NCBI GenBank assembly: GCA_937890355.1 | Contig: CALACW010000097.1 | Location: 1 to 7,964 of the forward strand | Origin: CALACW01 sp002431305 | GTDB lineage: Bacteria > Bacillota > Clostridia > Oscillospirales > Acutalibacteraceae | Length of the DNA: 7,964 bases | Direction: 5' to 3' | Shown here: positions 7,301 to 7,964 of the stretch, piece after piece | Position numbering within the stretch: the stretch's first letter is position 1 | How the letters are laid out: each line of letters begins with the position of its first letter | Notes under the pieces: model-generated | Database searches by the model: none | The model's input: only the letters and a program-made list of their open reading frames with translations | What the model was told of the DNA's origin: nothing | Translations under genes and position numbers: made by a program

Positions 7301-7864
7301 ATAATCGCAGTCGGGCGGAAACATATCGATAATCGCGCCCCTGCGGGCAAACTGTCCCTTGCCCTCGACCATATCGGCGCGCACATATCCCGCCGACACG
7401 AGAGCGTCAACGACTCTTTCGGGAGAAATCTCGCTGTCGAGAGTTATGCTCGCCGATTTTCTTTTAAGCACCTTACGCGGAACAGTTAACTGCATGGCCG
7501 CCTCGACGGAGCACACAACCGCGTCGTATTCGCCGTTTATTATATTTTCGAGAACTCCGAGCCTTCTGCGCTCATACTCCCTCGACTGGCTGTCGGTCGG
7601 ACGGTAGTTAAAATCCCTCGCCGGGTACATCAGACACTTCGAGCCCATCGTCTCCATGTCCCCGCTGAACTTAACGGCGGACGCCTCGTCTGCGGTAATA
7701 ATCAGTGCTTTTCTCCCCGTATCGGTGCACAGAGAATGGACGATATGCGCCTTGGGCGTCTGACTGACTCCGAGGACGCCCATGGGAAGACGTCCCTTTT
7801 TAACGCACGCGAGAATTTCCTTATACTCGCTGTTTGATTTTAACAAATCGGAAAATGACGACAT
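4394..7864 (-). CDS. mfd: Transcription-repair coupling factor Mfd
   Basis: This 1156-residue ATP-dependent DNA translocase removes RNA polymerase stalled at DNA damage and recruits UvrA to start nucleotide excision repair. Residues about 1-350 hold the UvrB-like part that contacts UvrA, with GKGQFARRGAIIDMFPP (168-184) and RIEFWGDSVDS (191-201). The RNA polymerase-interacting (CarD-like) domain is at about 495-550 (KGDYVVHSVHGIGVF). The RecG-like motor follows: Walker A GDVGFGKT (648-655), DEEQRFG (749-755), SATPIPRT (775-782), TTIIETGVDVPN (888-899) and QIRGRVGR (918-925). The TRG-type segment with RGAGSILGAQQHG (973-985) is next, and the C-terminal autoinhibitory domain spans about 1018-1120. 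Length is standard (E. coli 1148) and nothing is missing. AAGGAG lies 5 nt before the ATG. In many Firmicutes mfd follows pth; the upstream gene is outside this window. Confidence 0.98.
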   Translation of the reverse strand: MSSFSDLLKSNSEYKEILACVKKGRLPMGVLGVSQTPKAHIVHSLCTDTGRKALIITADEASAVKFSGDMETMGSKCLMYPARDFNYRPTDSQSREYERRRLGVLENIINGEYDAVVCSVEAAMQLTVPRKVLKRKSASITLDSEISPERVVDALVSAGYVRADMVEGKGQFARRGAIIDMFPPDCDYPVRIEFWGDSVDSMAYFDPISQRRRENADKIKITPATEVIFDSDEILSEKIKKLASSLRGKNITKVRESLLSDADKLDSNVRIGCTDRYLPLAYENPENIFDYCENDMLFISETSNVKERSLNIQKLSNEDIKMMFEDGVLCRGLDRFFISSNDVISMYEKRGAVYLDNFARGSFDTPVKELVNMNVRQSSSWEGSLKVLLDDIRPDIARGYRIIILAGTEKASQSLAEDLSDEGIDCISYPAIPSAFLQKSVNIIPGALSYGMDYPGDKIKIITQSRYKAGSGVKKYYSKKNRKNANSLHSIEELHKGDYVVHSVHGIGVFDGIVNMDVGGVSKDYIKIKYMGADVLYVPVTQLDLVSKYIGPHEENGKPMKLNRLGTKDWEKTKTRVRAAVKDMAKELLQLYAKRRNTKGHEFSPDIDMQSDFERRFEFDETDDQLRCISEIKSDMEKPYPMDRLLCGDVGFGKTEVALRAAFKCAADGMQCAILVPTTILAFQHYSTLLRRFEGFPINIDMLSRFRTPKETANTIKRVKRGEIDILVGTHRLISKDVEFKNLGLVIIDEEQRFGVAQKEKLKTAFPGVDVLTLSATPIPRTLNMAMTGIRDMSVIEEAPLDRSPVQTYVLEHDMGILSEAIQKEIRRGGQVYYLHNRVEDIEETAAEIHKYVPDARIGIAHGKMAENQLSEIWRQLLEGEIDVLVCTTIIETGVDVPNCNTLIIDNADRMGLSQLHQIRGRVGRSSRRAFAYLTFVKGKELSEIASRRLEAIREFTEFGSGFKIAMKDLEIRGAGSILGAQQHGHLEAVGYDMYLQLLSEAVEGEQNNTEPVEKKECLIDVRIDAHIPEKYISSVPQRLSAYRRIAEIRDNETASDVLDEFIDRYGEPPECVKGLVRIALIRNRAVKNGFYEIKQNGDNLLLYTNSINMDIVKKLAAAMKGRVLVSAANKPYISVKVPVGQSSAVVLSEIFKILE

Positions 7865-7887
7865 ACAAACTCCTTAAACTGCAATGT

Positions 7888-7915
7888 CGGAAATCCCGAA
7901 GAAACGGAATTTCCG
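7888..7915 (-). other. Hairpin in the mfd leader
   Basis: On the minus strand CGGAAATTCCG (7915 to 7905) pairs with CGGGATTTCCG (7898 to 7888): eleven pairs including one U-G, with loop TTTCTT. It ends 23 bases before the mfd ATG, just upstream of the AAGGAG site (7875 to 7870). No T run follows, so it is not a standard terminator. It may be a 5' stability or control structure, or the operator of a DNA-binding protein. No clear promoter boxes were found in 7916-7964. Confidence 0.5.
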
Positions 7916-7964
7916 ATGAAAAAACGTATAAACAATAATTTATTAAAGGGATAAACATTCTTTT

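Noticed and set aside
7865..7964. Open frame upstream of and overlapping mfd on the minus strand
   Set aside because: It is short, AT-rich, lacks a ribosome site and runs through the leader hairpin; it looks like chance.

Overview
The window looks like a piece of a low-to-moderate GC Gram-positive genome, most likely a gut- or rumen-type Clostridia (Oscillospiraceae/Ruminococcaceae-like). The evidence is the AG-rich Shine-Dalgarno sites, sigma-A-type promoters, intrinsic terminators, an Mfd typical of Firmicutes in length and layout, a Sec-exported protein with a type I dockerin pair, and a GPH-family sugar symporter. The genus cannot be fixed from this sequence alone. All five genes (one 5S rRNA and four proteins) lie on the minus strand, so transcription runs from high to low coordinates. 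No mobile element, CRISPR array or tRNA was seen.

Layout in the direction of transcription. Bases 7865-7964 are an AT-rich leader with an 11-bp hairpin. Next comes mfd (4394-7864), the transcription-repair coupling factor. About 20 bp past the mfd stop, with no terminator between, is a good promoter (TTGACA-17-TATTAT) that drives a secreted dockerin-containing protein of unknown function (2770-4293). That gene ends at a GC-rich hairpin (2711-2741). A MelB-like GPH cation:sugar symporter follows (1077-2660). Between it and the next gene is a 250-bp spacer with three successive hairpins (995-1051, 941-959, 909-940) and a 15-bp tandem repeat. A small flavin reductase/flavoredoxin-like protein (320-823) comes next. 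Last is a 5S rRNA gene (about 80-197) with its own UP-like A/T tract, consensus -35, extended -10 and an intrinsic terminator.

The genes do not form an obvious pathway. Mfd is housekeeping DNA repair, the dockerin protein and symporter fit a carbohydrate-using lifestyle, the flavoredoxin-like protein is a probable FMN protein, and the 5S gene supplies ribosomes. Each appears to be its own transcription unit or nearly so. The most notable points are the detached 5S rRNA transcription unit, the structured spacer after the symporter, and the dockerin in the middle of its protein rather than at an end. I saw no clear sign of a wholly new multi-gene system.
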